64,000 nt of DNA, taken from the NCBI GenBank assembly GCA_017165825.1, contig CM029386.1:4872765-4936764 (forward strand), read 5' to 3'. Made by a program: the position numbers and the translations under genes. Below the pieces are notes generated by a model. That model ran no database searches, was not told the origin of the DNA, and was given only the letters and a program-made list of their open reading frames with translations. The stretch comes from Hepsetus odoe (taxonomy: Eukaryota > Chordata > Actinopteri > Characiformes > Hepsetidae). Shown piece by piece: positions 26,890 through 38,951 of this stretch; position 1 is the stretch's first letter; the number at the start of each line of letters is the position of its first letter.

Positions 26890-27024
26890 CAATAGATTTA
26901 CATTTGTGGCATTTAGCAGACACTCAGGGACCCAGTGGTGGAAGTGCCAGAAGTGGGATTCAAACCTGGGACCACTTGAGCCATAGATCCATAGGCAAGT
27001 ACCCTACCACTAGACCATTCGCCA
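26890..27024 (-). mobile_element. SINE family B fragment
   Basis: The plus strand shows GTGGCATTTAGCAGACACTC, GGGACCCAGTGGTGGAAGTG and a worn tRNA-like head CCTACCACTAGACCATT. The middle of the element is deleted. Confidence 0.65.
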
Positions 27025-27105
27025 ATAGATTCAGACATTTGCATTGACACAGAAAGGTTCTCCAGACAGTTTCGACAAAAGTCAGGATTACAGTTCTATA
27101 GAGAA

Positions 27106-27330
27106 AAGTGAAAGTGACTATTATTGTCATTGTGAGTACACCACAACAAATTGGATCTTTGCATTTAACCCATGCACAAACACACACACACACACTATGA
27201 AAGCGCCCGGGGAGCAGTGGCAGGGATGGTACCTTGCTCAAGGGTACCTCAGGGCAACCTACTGGTAAGGAGTTTGAACCCATCTTCCGAATCTGTGGCC
27301 AACTCCCTAACCACTAGGCCACCGCTGCCC
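27106..27330 (-). mobile_element. SINE family A just downstream of locus 3
   Basis: Reverse-strand copy with a short (CA)n in its body and the head CCACTAGGCCACCGCTGCCC. It ends 25 bp from the locus 3 stop codon, so it probably supplies 3' UTR sequence. Confidence 0.75.
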
Positions 27331-27354
27331 ACAGTGTACTTAAAAAGTACTTAA

Positions 27355-27896
27355 TCATGATTCTTCTATCAGACACAGACTTACTGAGGAGTCATAGGCC
27401 CGAACCGTAAAACCTGCATGGATTGGTGCACTGAACTCTGTTTGGAATGTATGTAAATGGGTCAGACCGTGATCACTGGAGACACTGTAGAAGGATAGAG
27501 TGCCAGCTGGCCAGTCAAGATACACTCCAACTCGGCTGGAATGAGTAAGGACAGGTAAAGCAGTTTCAGTCTTATTGTGCCAAACGGAGTAGCTGTTATT
27601 TGAGCAGTGCAAACTCCACGAGCTTTGATTGTACCCAAATATGCAGTCATTTCTATCTCCACTTCTGCTGATGTCTTTATATGTGGCCGCTATAGAAACC
27701 TTCCCACTCCACTCAGCTTCCCAGTAGCAGCGTCCAGTCAGACTGTGTCTGCACATCACTTGAGGAGAGTCAATGAATCTCTCAGGATGTTCGTGATATG
27801 GCTGCCGCTTCCTCATGCATGTCACCTTCCTGTTCCCCTCAGACAGAGTGAGAAAGACATGTGCTGTGTTTGGATCTAATGTGAGCATGCAGGCAT
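27355..27896 (-). CDS. Locus 3 PRY-SPRY (B30.2) exon
   Basis: 542-bp terminal exon, intact. ACMLTLDPNTAHVFLTLSEG, LTGRCYWEAEW, AATYKDISRSG, FGYNQSSWSLHCS, RVGVYLDWPAGTLSFYSVS and IHAGFTV occur in order. Acceptor ATGCAG. Confidence 0.88.
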
Positions 27897-27983
27897 CTGC
27901 ATGCAGAAAAAAAATAGCAAATAGGAAATCAGCAACAGCTTGAGATGGAATATGTGTGAGATATTGAGCAAATAAGGACTTAC

Positions 27984-28030
27984 ATTTTTTCAGACCTGGT
28001 TTGAGCCTAACTATCCCACCGTGGTCCACC
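27984..28030 (-). CDS. Locus 3 47-bp linker exon
   Basis: Encodes VDHGGIVRLKPGLKK between CTTTAG and GTAAGT. It is the closest of the three linkers to what I take as the family pattern (VDHGG-R-KPGL-K). Confidence 0.85.
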
Positions 28031-28378
28031 CTAAAGAAAAAGATTTTATTTTTATACCAAGAAGGTACATTTCCGAGAAAATGTTAAGAAATTAAGTAGT
28101 TCTTGTGTTAGGATTAGCACAGTGTTGTGTATATACATATTTTATTACTACAAATTGTTTAAAGATTGTTTACCTGTTTAGAAGTAAATGGTGGGTTAAC
28201 AAGTTAACCATTCTGTTCCTCTTTTGAGTTTCCTAACTTTGCAGAGATTGGTTGTATGACAGTATTCATGTTTAATCTGTCCTCACTTGCTCTTTTTAAT
28301 CATCTTATTAAATAAACATTAGGAATACAGTCCTTTTTCAACCGACACATATGTTGAGCCCTAGAGAGTTTTCTATAC

Positions 28379-28552
28379 CTGAGTGAGCTGAGTGAGCAGT
28401 GTGGATCCTCTAGTCGAGCAGAGAGCAGCTTCACTCCTGACTCTCCTGGGTGGTTGTAGGTCAGATCCAGTTCTTTGAGGTGGGAGGGGTTTGAACTGAG
28501 AGCTGCAGCCAGACAGGAACAGCCATCCCCTGTAATCATGCAACCAGACAGT
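28379..28552 (-). CDS. Locus 3 single LRR exon
   Basis: Last-LRR type (LSGCMITGDGC, LKELDLTYNHPGESGVKLLS). It is the only LRR in this locus; no other LRR was found between the NACHT and this exon. Acceptor TTGGTAG, donor CAG/GTATAG. Confidence 0.85.
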
Positions 28553-29182
28553 CTACCAAAAAAAGAGGAAACATACAGTGATCCATGAGAAAAAAACATT
28601 TTTAATAGGAGATCAAACATGCATAGAGCTCTGGATGGCAAAACCCAGGAGAACTGCAGGATATACTTGCACATGTAACCTCCATTCCAAGCAAACAAAT
28701 AACTAAAACATCTTTGAACAGAAGACAAAAAAGCATTACCAACTGTAAGTCTTTGGGCACTTTTAATCCCCCTCAAAATTTTAGTCATTAAAAACAGCAA
28801 AGTTCCTACCAGAGCCCTGCTTTCATCCAATTTCTGCAACTGTTTAGCAGAGAATCTCTTCCCTTACACTGCAGTCAGGATAATTGTTTACAGAGGTGCT
28901 AACAGTTGTGTGCATTTTCAGTGTGGACAGGTCAACAATGCTGCCACTTGGGAGCTGAAGAATGAGACGTTTTTATAATCAATGCCAAGGTTTTTATTTT
29001 TTAAAAAATGTTTTCATAATTTTGTTAATTATCCTTATAATTAATACTGTTTTCAATATCTTATTGTTGGACTGATTTGAACTAATTGGGGCCTTTTTAA
29101 TTGCTGTAATTAAAATAAAGGTCAAGAGCAAAGTATGCACTTTTTAGGTAGAGCATCTTTTTATAATCATAATAAATTATAC

Positions 29183-30968
29183 TTGCAAAGCCCTTCTTGT
29201 GTTTTTTATCACTGGCAGAAGTCTCCACAGTCCTTCATCTGATGGCCTGCATTTCTTTAGCTCAGACTTCTCTTGAGCATCTTCTGACATTAGCAACACG
29301 AATATCAGAGCAGACCACTGTGTAGAAGAGAGCACCTGTGTTGTGAGAGCTCCTGAGTTCAGGTAGTTCAGGACTTCACTGCTAAGTGAACTATCTTGCA
29401 GTTCACTTAGGCAATGAAAGAGATTCGTGGTCTTTTCAGAAGAGCTTGACTTCCTGATTTTCTTCTTGATATAATCTAGTGTGTACTGTAGACTGCCTTC
29501 TTTGAATACCATCTCTGGCTGCAGAGTCTTGAGAAGCTTCTGATTGGACTCCAGTGAGAGACCAAGAAGGAAACGAAGGAAAAGGTCCAGATGTCCTTCC
29601 TCATTCTTAATGACTTTATTCACAGCTATCTTAAGGAGGTCAAGCAGTGTATGCTTAAATTTCCATTTAATTTTCTCCAGCATGGTTTGAAGGAGTGGGT
29701 TGATTTCATGACTGAATGTGAGGAATACATATATAGCAGCGAGAAACTCCTGGAAAGTCAAATGCACAAAGCTGAAGCTCTTCTCATCCATTTTAAAGAT
29801 TTGGGTACAAACTCCAGAGTACACTAAAGCTTCTCCCACACCAATCCAACATTCTCTCAGATCATTCTCATAGAAGAGGAGCTTTCCCTTCTGCAGCTGA
29901 ATAAAGGCTAACTTTCCAAGTTTCATTATGCCCTCTGCATCTACTCTGGCTGTTTCAGATTTTGCAACTGTGTCCTTCTCATTTAGTGAGCAAAACTTCT
30001 CACTCTTTCTCTTGGTCAGAAAAAGCAGGAAACGTGTGTACATTTCTGTCAGATTTGTGGGAGCATTTGTCATCTCTTGGTCATTCTTAAACATTTCCTG
30101 AAGCACAGTGGCTGAGATCCTACAGAAGACAGGTATATGGCACAAGAAATGCAGACTCCTATTTGTCTTAACGTGGGAAATGATTCTGTTGGCTTGATCA
30201 TCTTGAATTCTCTTCCTGAAATATTCCTCCTTTTGTGAGTCATTGAATCCATGTATTTCTGTCACACAACTAAAGTGCTTGCGTGGGATCTGGCTGGCTG
30301 CTGCTGGTCTGCGAGGTGATCCAAACAAGAGCAGAGGGAAGGAGTTCACCTTTAATGAGGCTTGTTATTAATTTGTCAAGAGTGGTCTTCTCTGTAACAT
30401 TAGATACTTTCTTTTGATTAAAATTTAGAAGAATTATACTTTCATCTAGTCCATCTAATATGAAAAGCATCCTACAATTTTCATGTAGTATCTCCATAAC
30501 ATCTCCATTTAGGAATTCATGATGGAAGTAAAGAAGAAGATCCCACAAGCTGTATTGTTCATCTTTGATCAAGTTCAGGTGTCGAAAGGGAATGAAGAGA
30601 ATGAAGTCCAAATCCTGGTTGCATTGATCTTCAGCCCAGTCGAGAATAAACTTGTGTATTGACTGTTTTCCCCACTCCAGCAATCCCCATCGTCAGGACC
30701 TTTGTACCATGTGTGGTTGGATCAGACTGCCTTTTGAAAACATCACTAAATGCAATTCTTGTTTTTTCTGCTTTTGAATTAAAGGCTTCAACTTGTCTCA
30801 CTTCGTGCTCTGTGTTCACTCCACCTGTGCAGCCTTCAATTACATTAAGGTCAGTGTAGATGTTTCTCAGTAGCACATTGTAACCTTCCTGCATAGACCC
30901 TTCATAAACTTTTTGGAACTTTGCCCCAAGTTCTTTTTGCAATTCCTTTTAGATGTCACCTCGGATTC
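29183..30968 (-). pseudogene. Locus 3 FISNA-NACHT exon with stop and frameshifts
   Basis: 1786 bp, the same length as the locus 2 exon. FISNA: QKELGAKFQKVYEGSMQEG and TEHEVRQVEAF. Walker A is GIAGVGKT, then the frame is lost. Walker B MLFILDGLDES reads in the shifted frame, and WITS is followed by the second shift. From about 30300 on, RPAAASQIPRKHFSC continues open to the exon end with HIPVFCRISA, FVHLTFQEFLAAIYVFL and LDLFLRFLLGLSLESNQ. The two shifts cancel, so the exon keeps its length and exit phase. A premature TAA lies seven codons into the exon. Confidence 0.8.
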
Positions 30969-31237
30969 CTGTAAGAAAAAGGATAACAGATTACTAAATG
31001 GCAGTTAATAAGGCTTCATGACATCTACATAATAATAATATAAAACATAAATTTAAACTTATTCTAAGTGTTTTTTGTCAAAATGTTTGTTTTCATAGGT
31101 TTTATTTCATAAATAGGTTAGGTTACAGTATATTGAACAATTTGCAAGTTGTATTTTTTTTGGTTATTAAGCCAAAAGGCTTCCAGGAGCAATATGTCTA
31201 TTACATGAATGCATTAAGAGCTCAGCAGCCCTCACCC

Positions 31238-31254
31238 CCCCCCCCCTCCCCCCA
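31238..31254. repeat. Poly(C) tract
   Basis: A run of C with one T interruption in a locus 3 intron. Such tracts are prone to sequencing error. Confidence 0.8.
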
Positions 31255-31632
31255 TTGTAACTGATATAATTTAAAAATATTGTGATTTAAAACTTCTAAT
31301 TGCAATAAGAATAAATAGGCTACTAGATCAACTTTGCCATTTGGACCTAACAGTATGTCCAAAAGTGTATGCTACACTTTAAGGTCATGTTTGACAGGAT
31401 ACTACATTGGGGGAGCAACACTTTTCTTGGACACATAAGGTAATAAAGGTAATAATGAGTTATTATAAAATGAATAATGAAAACTTGGTTAATCTGAATA
31501 TGTTTAGGAATGTTGTCAGGAGAGCTGTAAGCCCGCTGAATTCACACGTGCATACAAGCATCTTGCACATGTATGGCCCCTCAATTATTCCAAGCATGAT
31601 CATCATGAATCGTTTCGTGAAAGTGCAATTAC

Positions 31633-31713
31633 CTCTAGGAAGATTACTATAGTCTTCACTCTGAGAAGAAGCTAAAGCTGTCTTCCCAGTTAGCTGTTTA
31701 GATCCACCTCCAC
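31633..31713 (-). CDS. Locus 3 N-terminal exon 3 (Gly/Ser linker)
   Basis: 81-bp exon encoding GGSKQLTGKTALASSQSED and a short tail ending YSNLPRG. Acceptor TTTTAG, donor GAG/GTAATT. The split codons on both sides fit. It looks like a flexible linker. Confidence 0.6.
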
Positions 31714-31934
31714 CTAAAAGAGTGGATAGTACAACAGCTTAAAGAATACAAATTGACACTCTAATGAGCTCACAATGTTGTATTTTTTTTATTTTTTGCA
31801 AACCTCCTTTACTCTGTTCATGAACTACAGAATTATGTGCCAATCAGGTGTGCGAACCATTAAACTTAGGACATAAATCTCAGATGGTAATTGCATGTGA
31901 ACAAGAGCTAGTTTGTTCCAAAAATTATGAGACA

Positions 31935-32482
31935 TACAGTACTGTGGAAAAGTTTTAGGCAGGTGTGGAAAAAATGCAGTAAACAAAGAATGCTTTCAGA
32001 AATATAAATAATGATTGTTTATTTTTATCAATTTACAAAATGGAAAGTGAGTGAAGAAAAGAAAAATCTAAATCAAATCAATATTTGGTGTTACTACCTT
32101 TTGCCTTCAAACAAGCATCAATTCTTCTGGCCCCCACAGAGTCCTGATCTCAACATCATCCAGTGTGTCTGGATTACATGAAGAGACAGAAGGATGTGAG
32201 GAAGCCTACATCCACAGAAGATCTGTGGTTAGTTCTCCAAGATGTTTGGAACGACCTACCAGCCGAGTTCCTTCAAAAACTGTGTGCAAGTGCACCTAGA
32301 AGAATTTATGCTGTTTTGAAGGCAAAGGGTGGTCACACCAAATATTGATTTGATTTAGATTTCTCGATTGTTCGTTCACTGCATTTTGTTGATGGATGAA
32401 AATAAATGATGAAAACTTCCATTTCTGAAAGCATTCTTTGTTTACAGCATTTTTTCACACCTGCCTAAAACTTTTGAACAGT
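31935..32482 (+). mobile_element. Tc1-type deletion derivative, family T copy 1
   Basis: About 548 bp with terminal inverted repeats: TTTTAGGCAGGTGTG at the left and CACACCTGCCTAAAAC at the right, next to a CAGTACTG word. Inside, the plus strand keeps only a transposase C-terminus: VWNDLPAEFLQKLCASAPRR then IYAVLKAKGGHTKY. It lies in the intron between locus 3 exons. A second copy is at 42033. Confidence 0.75.
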
Positions 32483-33191
32483 AATTGCACAATTTTTTAA
32501 ACCTTAGTTTTGTCTCCCACATAGGTAACAAATTTTCCTTAAAAGATATCTGCTGGTGGTGTGCTAATGCACTTAAATTGAAACAAACAAATACATTTAT
32601 ATGAAGGTAATTACACACATCCTGAAAAAATATGTTGGAACATTTATGGTTTGCACGAAAGTACTTGCTGTTGTAAATTACATATTTGAAAACCTGCTGA
32701 AGCTGAAGCTGAAAAATTTGCACAATTACATATGCTATACTATTTAAGCTGTGAAAGCATCACCAATAGTAACATTATTCAATCTGCTGAAGGACCAGAA
32801 AATGAATAAACATTAGCTAATGAAATTAAAAATGATGCTTTTGTCATTATTGGTGTTGCTGGGTACTGTCATCCTTAGCTGTGTTTGAGTAAAAAATGGC
32901 AAATATTTCTAACAATACATTGTCAGAGTCAGTACCAAGGATCAGTGTATTGTTTTGCCAAAGATCCTCTCAATAGTCAAGAACTGCTAAAATAAAACGA
33001 TCCATAAAACTATCCATGAAACAGCCATAAAACATCCATAAAACAAAAATCAATTTTAAATAATCAGTAGATGTGGAAGATTATGAGAGGGGAAAATAAC
33101 AGTAAAGTTTTAGATGGTGCGGGTCAAGACCAAATGTACATTATCACATCCCCACAGGTCTATGGTATACTCAACACCAAGGCTAACATTT

Positions 33192-33392
33192 ACGGCATTT
33201 ATCAGACGCTCTTATCCAGAGAGACTTCCATGTCCTAATTACAGGGACAGTCCCCCCTGGAGACACTCAGGGTTAAGGGTCTTGCTCAGGGACCCAGTGG
33301 TGCTAGTGCTAGAGGTGGGATTCAAACTTGGGACCTCTTGAGCCATTGGTCCAGAGGCAAATATCCTACCACTGGACCACCACCACCCCACT
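33192..33392 (-). mobile_element. SINE family B, full length
   Basis: Reading the reverse strand: tRNA-like head GGTCCAGTGGTAGGATA, box B GTTTGAATCCCACC, CCCTGAGCAAGACCCTTAAC, then CATGGAAGTCTCTCTGGATA and tail AAGAGCGTCTGATAAATGCC. Confidence 0.8.
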
Positions 33393-33661
33393 AACAATTG
33401 TCAGGAACAGTAAGAGATTGAGGTTTCTAAATATAAATTATACAAATGTACGACGCAAACACAAATAAACCCTTATTTAAGTTGGGAACTGTATAGTGAT
33501 ATTAAGAATTGACACTAGAATGAACCTCATAAATGCATTACAGGTAAAAGTAACACTAAAGTGAGCAAATTATTAATTCTCTGTTGACCATTACATTGTA
33601 ATTTTGAAATAATAATGAATAAATAAAGCTTTACACTCCTAGGCAGCTAAGTAAGAGTTAC

Positions 33662-33796
33662 CTGTAATGTTAATACTAACTGGGCCATGAAACACGCTTC
33701 CATGTAGATAAGGGACAATGACACTTCCTCCAGTGTGAGCTGTGTAGTTCTGTTCTGGACTTGGGACTTTGGAAGACTGAACTTCATTGGCTTGGT
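33662..33796 (-). CDS. Locus 3 N-terminal exon 2 (Gly-Val-Pro repeat motif)
   Basis: 135-bp exon. The first half is EVQSSKVPSPEQNYTAH. The second half is TGGSVIVPYLHGSVFHGPVS plus INITG, a glycine-punctuated, beta-prone stretch. I recall this motif type from the N-terminal regions of fish NLRs but know no assigned function. Acceptor CCACAG, donor CAG/GTAACT; split codons at both ends are consistent (G+AC = Asp at entry). Confidence 0.7.
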
Positions 33797-34897
33797 CTGT
33801 GGTCACATGTTGGAGAGAAAGGTATAAAGAGTTTCAGACATTAGGACCAATGCTTCTGTTTTTCATAAATAATCATTCCTGAGGCTACTAATCATTGCAC
33901 CTTTGTGTCTTACTGAGCACACTGAGATCTGAATCTATAACCAGTGGGCAAATTTACAGGAGCAGGGAAAGTCTAGATCCCACTGTAAATTTTAGTGGCT
34001 CTCTTGGAAAGTGAAGGCAGGCACCCAAGCAACCCTCTAACCAACAGTGGACATAAAAATTAGTGATTGCCACAAAACCATCCTCCACAGGGGAAAAAAC
34101 AGGTGGCGGAGTTGGAGGTGGTAGAGTTAAAGATACTGAGATTTCCACTAGGAGTGGTGAGGATAGACGGGATCAAAAATTACTATTTTAGAGGGACAGC
34201 CCAGGTTAGATGATTTAGAGACAATGTTCAAGAAGCAAGATTACATTTGGCAAGTGGAGAAAAGGAAAGCCAAATAGTGCGTTTATGGATGTGGACATGC
34301 AAACGGCAGAGGACTGGAAAAAAAGGAAAGGGATCATCCACTGAGGCAGCACATAAATGTGAGCAAGCAGACAGAAGAAGGAAACAGTAGATATTTTGCA
34401 CATTGTCTATAAGCTTATCTGATGCTTTTGGAAATTTGGAAATGGGAAAATTTTCCAATGTGCAACATAATCCATTGCTTTAGCAATACATCTTGTTTCA
34501 TTTACAATGACTGTGATGACATTTCTTCCTTTTCTGTTTTGTATTTTTGCAAACTCTGTAATCATGCTCAGATTAATCAGTTTGTGCAAACCAGCACATG
34601 TTGTTGCTGAATCAGATCCAGATTGCTTGTTTAGCATTTGAAAATGGCAAAATAATAAACACAATGAAAATTTTTTGCTTTATGATTTTTGGCTGGGAAG
34701 AAGTATGTCAATTTAAAATTCTTTTCTAAACCATCGTAAATGGCAGTAAAAACACCAGGAAAATGCATTAAATCAAGAAGTGTTTGTTGGCTTATTTTAG
34801 TGCTTCCTCTTAATTACATAAGCTCATTCAAGTGGGATGAAATGAAAAGGTCTTAAACAGGAAAAGAGGGTATTTTTTACAAATATGTTAATCAAAC

Positions 34898-35120
34898 CTG
34901 TTTTTAGTTGTTGTTGTTGGTTCATCTTGACCTTTGTTTTATCAACCACTTCATCATGATCATGTGTCTCCAATATCACAATGTCAGGTTTCACTTCTTT
35001 CTCCAGCAGAGATTTTGGAATATAGCTGAAGTCGCTCACATGTTTAAATGGTGCAGGAAACCTGACATTTTCCTTCAAATGCTCAAGAGTTTCTTGTGAC
35101 ACATCTGGAATGTTTGCCAT
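34898..35120 (-). CDS. Locus 3 first coding exon: pyrin-like domain
   Basis: Starts ATG at 35120 (MANIPDVSQETLEHLKE). The conserved PYD second half follows: FSYIPKSLLEKEVKPDIVIL then EVVDKTKVKMNQQQ. This parallels the IPRALLENADKLDTVDKIV of the locus 4 domain. The first half is shortened compared with a typical 85-residue PYD. Donor CAG/GTTTGA. PYDs are six-helix death-fold adaptors; here homology is weak but the context and phase support it. Confidence 0.65.
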
Positions 35121-35734
35121 CGTGCATCACTAGGACAAGAAAAAGAACAACACACTTAAATTTAACAGCTGGTTCTGCAAACTACATTTGTGAAAATACA
35201 GGTGGTGATACATTCCTAGAGATCTCCTATTCAGCTGAACTGATCTTGTGTAAGAAGTAAACCTTCTGAGACTTCCAGGGTCACATATAAACGTACATGT
35301 ATATATGAACATTTATTACACAATCGCTTCTATCTATATAAATATTAATCCCATTTTTAAATGGGATTTTATGAAAAACATCTAATTGTTAGCACTGAAA
35401 GACATTGCAAGTGACTGTGGATTTTAAACCATGTGAAACATGCAGGTATCCCATCCCAGTTCTGCAATAATATATTTATAATTAACCATTTAAGTGAAAG
35501 TGATTAATTCATATAAATATTATGCTAAATGTATATTTAGCATAATATTTATTTAATATATGCTAAATGCTGTAAATGTAAATGTAAATGTAAATATTAA
35601 AAGCCATTTCTCTAAGCAAAAAACTGCACGTGAAGATATAACTAATATGAAGACGATCTCTAGTGGACAAAACAGACAACTGCACTGAACACACCAGTTG
35701 ATATTTTGGAGAGCTGTTCATATTTGTATGAGAG

Positions 35735-36018
35735 TGTCAGGGTTTTGAGTGTTTTGTTGATGTTTTGTTCACAGTGGAGGGCGCTCTGTTCTGCCGGTGC
35801 ACACTTGAGCTCATGAGGCACAGGTGTGCTACATTGAGGATGACTAATTAAGCCTCAGTGAGTCAGAACAGAGCCCGGTTCATTCAATAGGTGAAGCCTT
35901 AGGTTACGGGTGGTTCTGTTCCAGTTTGTGTCTTGGATTTTGGTTTATGTGAATAAAAGTTATGCTTGGAACTACTGGCTCAGCGATGATGTCCCTCCTG
36001 CACCCCGCCACCATTACA
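35735..36018 (+). mobile_element. Solo LTR, family C copy 3, perfect 5-bp duplication
   Basis: 284 bp from TGTCAGGG to CCATTACA, flanked on both sides by GAGAG (35730-35734 and 36019-36023). Internal AATAAAAG is a poly(A)-like signal. GTGGAGGGCGCTCTGTTCTG corresponds to the CTCF-like block of the other copies with changes. Confidence 0.8.
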
Positions 36019-36340
36019 GAGAGCCATTTTTCAAACTGAAAATAAGTCAGTAGAATAATGGCACCAGATATAATGGCAACTACTTTTTGCCCCCTTAAAA
36101 ACAGTTCAGTGATTTAGTCTTTAAGGCCTCTAAAATGAGGGGAATCAATGTCCTGTTTCTTACCATTTTATTCCCATTGCTTTATAAAACAGAATCTTTT
36201 CAAAAAAACTAAACAAAACTGTTCCCTATTACTACATCTGTTTGGGAACATTAAAATAGTCTTTGGCAAAAATTTGAATCATTTTAAAAAACATGTTTTA
36301 TAAGCTGTACTGAAAAAATGTATACCAGATGATCTACTGC

Positions 36341-36345
<5 letters not shown>

Positions 36346-36422
<77 letters not shown>
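36346..36422. repeat. (TA)n microsatellite followed by TAGA units
   Basis: About 38 TA units, then a short ATAGATTAGATAGATAG stretch. Confidence 0.95.
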
Positions 36423-36424
<2 letters not shown>

Positions 36425-37324
36425 ATTTATATAGATAGATTAGATAGATAGATTATTTATTATTTATTATTTCTTTTTTATAGCTCCTGTACTTCTCCTG
36501 TACCTGTTCCTCTTTCCTCTTTCCTTATGTCTCTATTTTTTAATATATCTTTTTTTTGGCTGCGTAAGTAAAGTTGTGTTACCTAAGATAATAACATATC
36601 CAACTCAGCATTAAGCACAAAACAATTAGGTTTTGCTGAAAACAAACAAAAGGGAACTATATTCTCGCCAAAACTTAATCATTAAGCAAGGAACATGCCT
36701 GATCCAACATACCCGAGTTTCTACATTGTCAAAAGCACACAAGGAAACTCACTTTGACTTTGGGTTGACTTCCTAGACAAAAAAAAAAGCTTCCTCTCTT
36801 AGTGATCTTCACAAGCTTCTTTAAAAATCTTCTTTGAAAAACAGTTGCAGCATGTTAGTCCTGTCACAGTGTTTGAAGGACCTGGGGGCCTGCATTCCTG
36901 TGCATATAAGCTCTCGCGTGTTTATACAGTTAGGATAAGCCTTTGCCGAGTTCCTTCTCTGACTTGTTTCCCAGAATAAGAATAAGTTTGTTTAGTGTTT
37001 TGTGAGAGAAGGGATGACAACATGGAAAAGTAAAAATTCAAATCTAGAATCCAGCTAGAATACTTTACCCCCCTACCATTGACATCATTTTCATAAAGAT
37101 GCCATAAGCTGTCATAACATGTCAGACAGATAATGCCCACATATATAATACTGTTACCATGACCAGTAATTGTTAAGATGCTATAATGTTTCTTGTTGAT
37201 GATTTTAAACAAGATGTGATGCTTGCATTCTGTCTCTGCACTGTTTCAAAGGTATTCTTAATATTACATAGCAAGTCTGAGTCTACCTGAGTCAGCTTTC
37301 ATGCAGAATAAGTGGCTAAAAGGT

Positions 37325-37665
37325 AGGGCCGCAGGTGGTGGTGCTGGAGTCCATCCCAACTCTCACTGGGTGAAAGGCGGGGAAACACCCTGGACAGGTT
37401 TCTAGTCCATTGCAGGGGAGAAACGCAGATAAACACACTCACACCTAGGGGGCATTCTTAGCACCTCCAGTCCACCTGACATGCATGTCTTTGGACGCTG
37501 GGAGGAAACCATAACTCCAGGAGGAAACACACACAGACATGGGAAGAACATGCAACTCCACACAGAAAGGACCTGAACGTCCCACCTGGGAATCAAACCC
37601 AGGACCTTTCTCTTGGCATATGAGGCGACACTTCTACATCTCTGCACCACTGTATCACCGCACCG
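37325..37665 (+). repeat. Common fish dispersed repeat, family D, longer copy
   Basis: Contains GACAGGTTTCTAGTCCATTG, ACCTGACATGCATGTCTTTG, CTGGGAGGAAACCATAACTC, ATGCAACTCCACACAGAAAG and AATCAAACCCAGGACC, ending near a CACCACTGTATCACCGC head. It shares its order with 22205-22500. Confidence 0.7.
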
Positions 37666-38951
37666 TGAAGTAATGAGGAGGTTATATGGAAATGGCTCTG
37701 TATATTGGAGCAAGAGCAAACTAGATGGTGATAGAGGACTGATCAGATGTACTTTCAAATGTTTCCATATTTTGTTCGGTGTCTTTCTGCTTTTAACTAT
37801 TGGTCATTTCTATGCGTATTTAAATCAGAGGTTCTGTTTTATTCTGGAAATGGAATCAAAGCCCAACCTGCTAGATGGTAAAAGTGTCAAACCATATATT
37901 ACACAAACACAGCTCTATTCAATATGCTCCATGGCTTACTGAGTGTGTAATAAAATATTTGCACTTTTTAACATTTCTGTCAAATGTTATAATGGCTTTC
38001 AGTTATTCTCTTAAACATTAAAACATTTTGGTCAATATAATTTCAGATTAACATACACATTTAAAAGTAACCTGACAATGGTTATAAAAACAGCTGTTGA
38101 GTAACCCTAGTATTTTCCGTCTCTTAAGTGGATTTTTTCATTTGGCAATGACTACATTCTCCCTGCTGCTCTGGCTCTATACTTCCACTCATTTCTCTGA
38201 CACAATTTTTGTATGCATATGATAAGGCCACAGTCCATTTCTGCATACATGTGGTTTATGTATATGTTCTTAATGTCATTGCATACATACTGCTTTTTCT
38301 AACATTGAACCATAATGCTAATTAAACACCCCTATGGATAAAACCACCAACTCCTAAAGGCAGAGGTGATAAATTGTGCTGAGTATAGAAATTTGAAGTA
38401 TGGTCTTTGTTATGAACTCTCCTTCTTGGGCTTTCCTCAACTCCAGCTTCCACCTGTGCCGACCCAAGACTTTACTAGTTGCAAAGTCTCTTTATATCCG
38501 AACACTGAACCTTGTACCTTATAATGTTGTTTGTACAATGTACCTTAAACTCCCTCAGAACAAGAGGAGCACACCTTATTAGAACTTGCAGCTCAAAGAG
38601 TGCACCAAGACTCAGAAAATGAAAAGTGTCTGAGATACATGTAGAATAATACTTAAAAATAAGACTTAAACCACAAACTTACTCAAAGAAAAAAATCCTT
38701 AATACTCAAAATTATGCTAAAAATATAGTTATTAACCATCAGGCATTAATGCTTGATCTCAAATGATTGATGATCAAACTTTATTTAATATGTTAATTAT
38801 CAATATATAGACTTAATAACTTTCTGTCTTAATTACATTGTGCATTTACTACATAAAATTATTGTTCTTTTGTATTAATGTTCAAGAGTAGTAAAGTATT
38901 GATTAGTATTATGATCAGTTATTTTTTTGGTATAATTATCATTGTCATATA

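Larger units (their letters stand above)
27355..35120 (-). pseudogene. PYD-NLR-B30.2, locus 3 (frame-broken in NACHT)
   Basis: Exons in transcript order: PYD 35120-34898, 33796-33662, 31713-31633, FISNA-NACHT 30968-29183, LRR 28552-28379, linker 28030-27984, B30.2 27896-27355. All splice sites and phases agree from the ATG onward. The NACHT exon, however, has a TAA at 30951-30949 in the frame set by the upstream exons, a one-base loss just after Walker A (about 30650-30664) and a one-base gain near 30307-30314. Outside these the domains are well preserved. The architecture resembles NLRP-type inflammasome receptors, in which PYD recruits ASC; that role is inferred from the family. Recent decay or sequencing errors could both explain the breaks. 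Locus 4 is its inverted paralogue. Confidence 0.8.

Noticed and set aside
32163..32348. Small plus-strand gene of 61 codons
   Set aside because: It is the C-terminal remnant of a Tc1-type transposase inside a deletion derivative; the same remnant occurs at 42.4 kb.
37402..37758. 118-codon minus-strand frame
   Set aside because: Lies within the family D dispersed repeat; no protein similarity.
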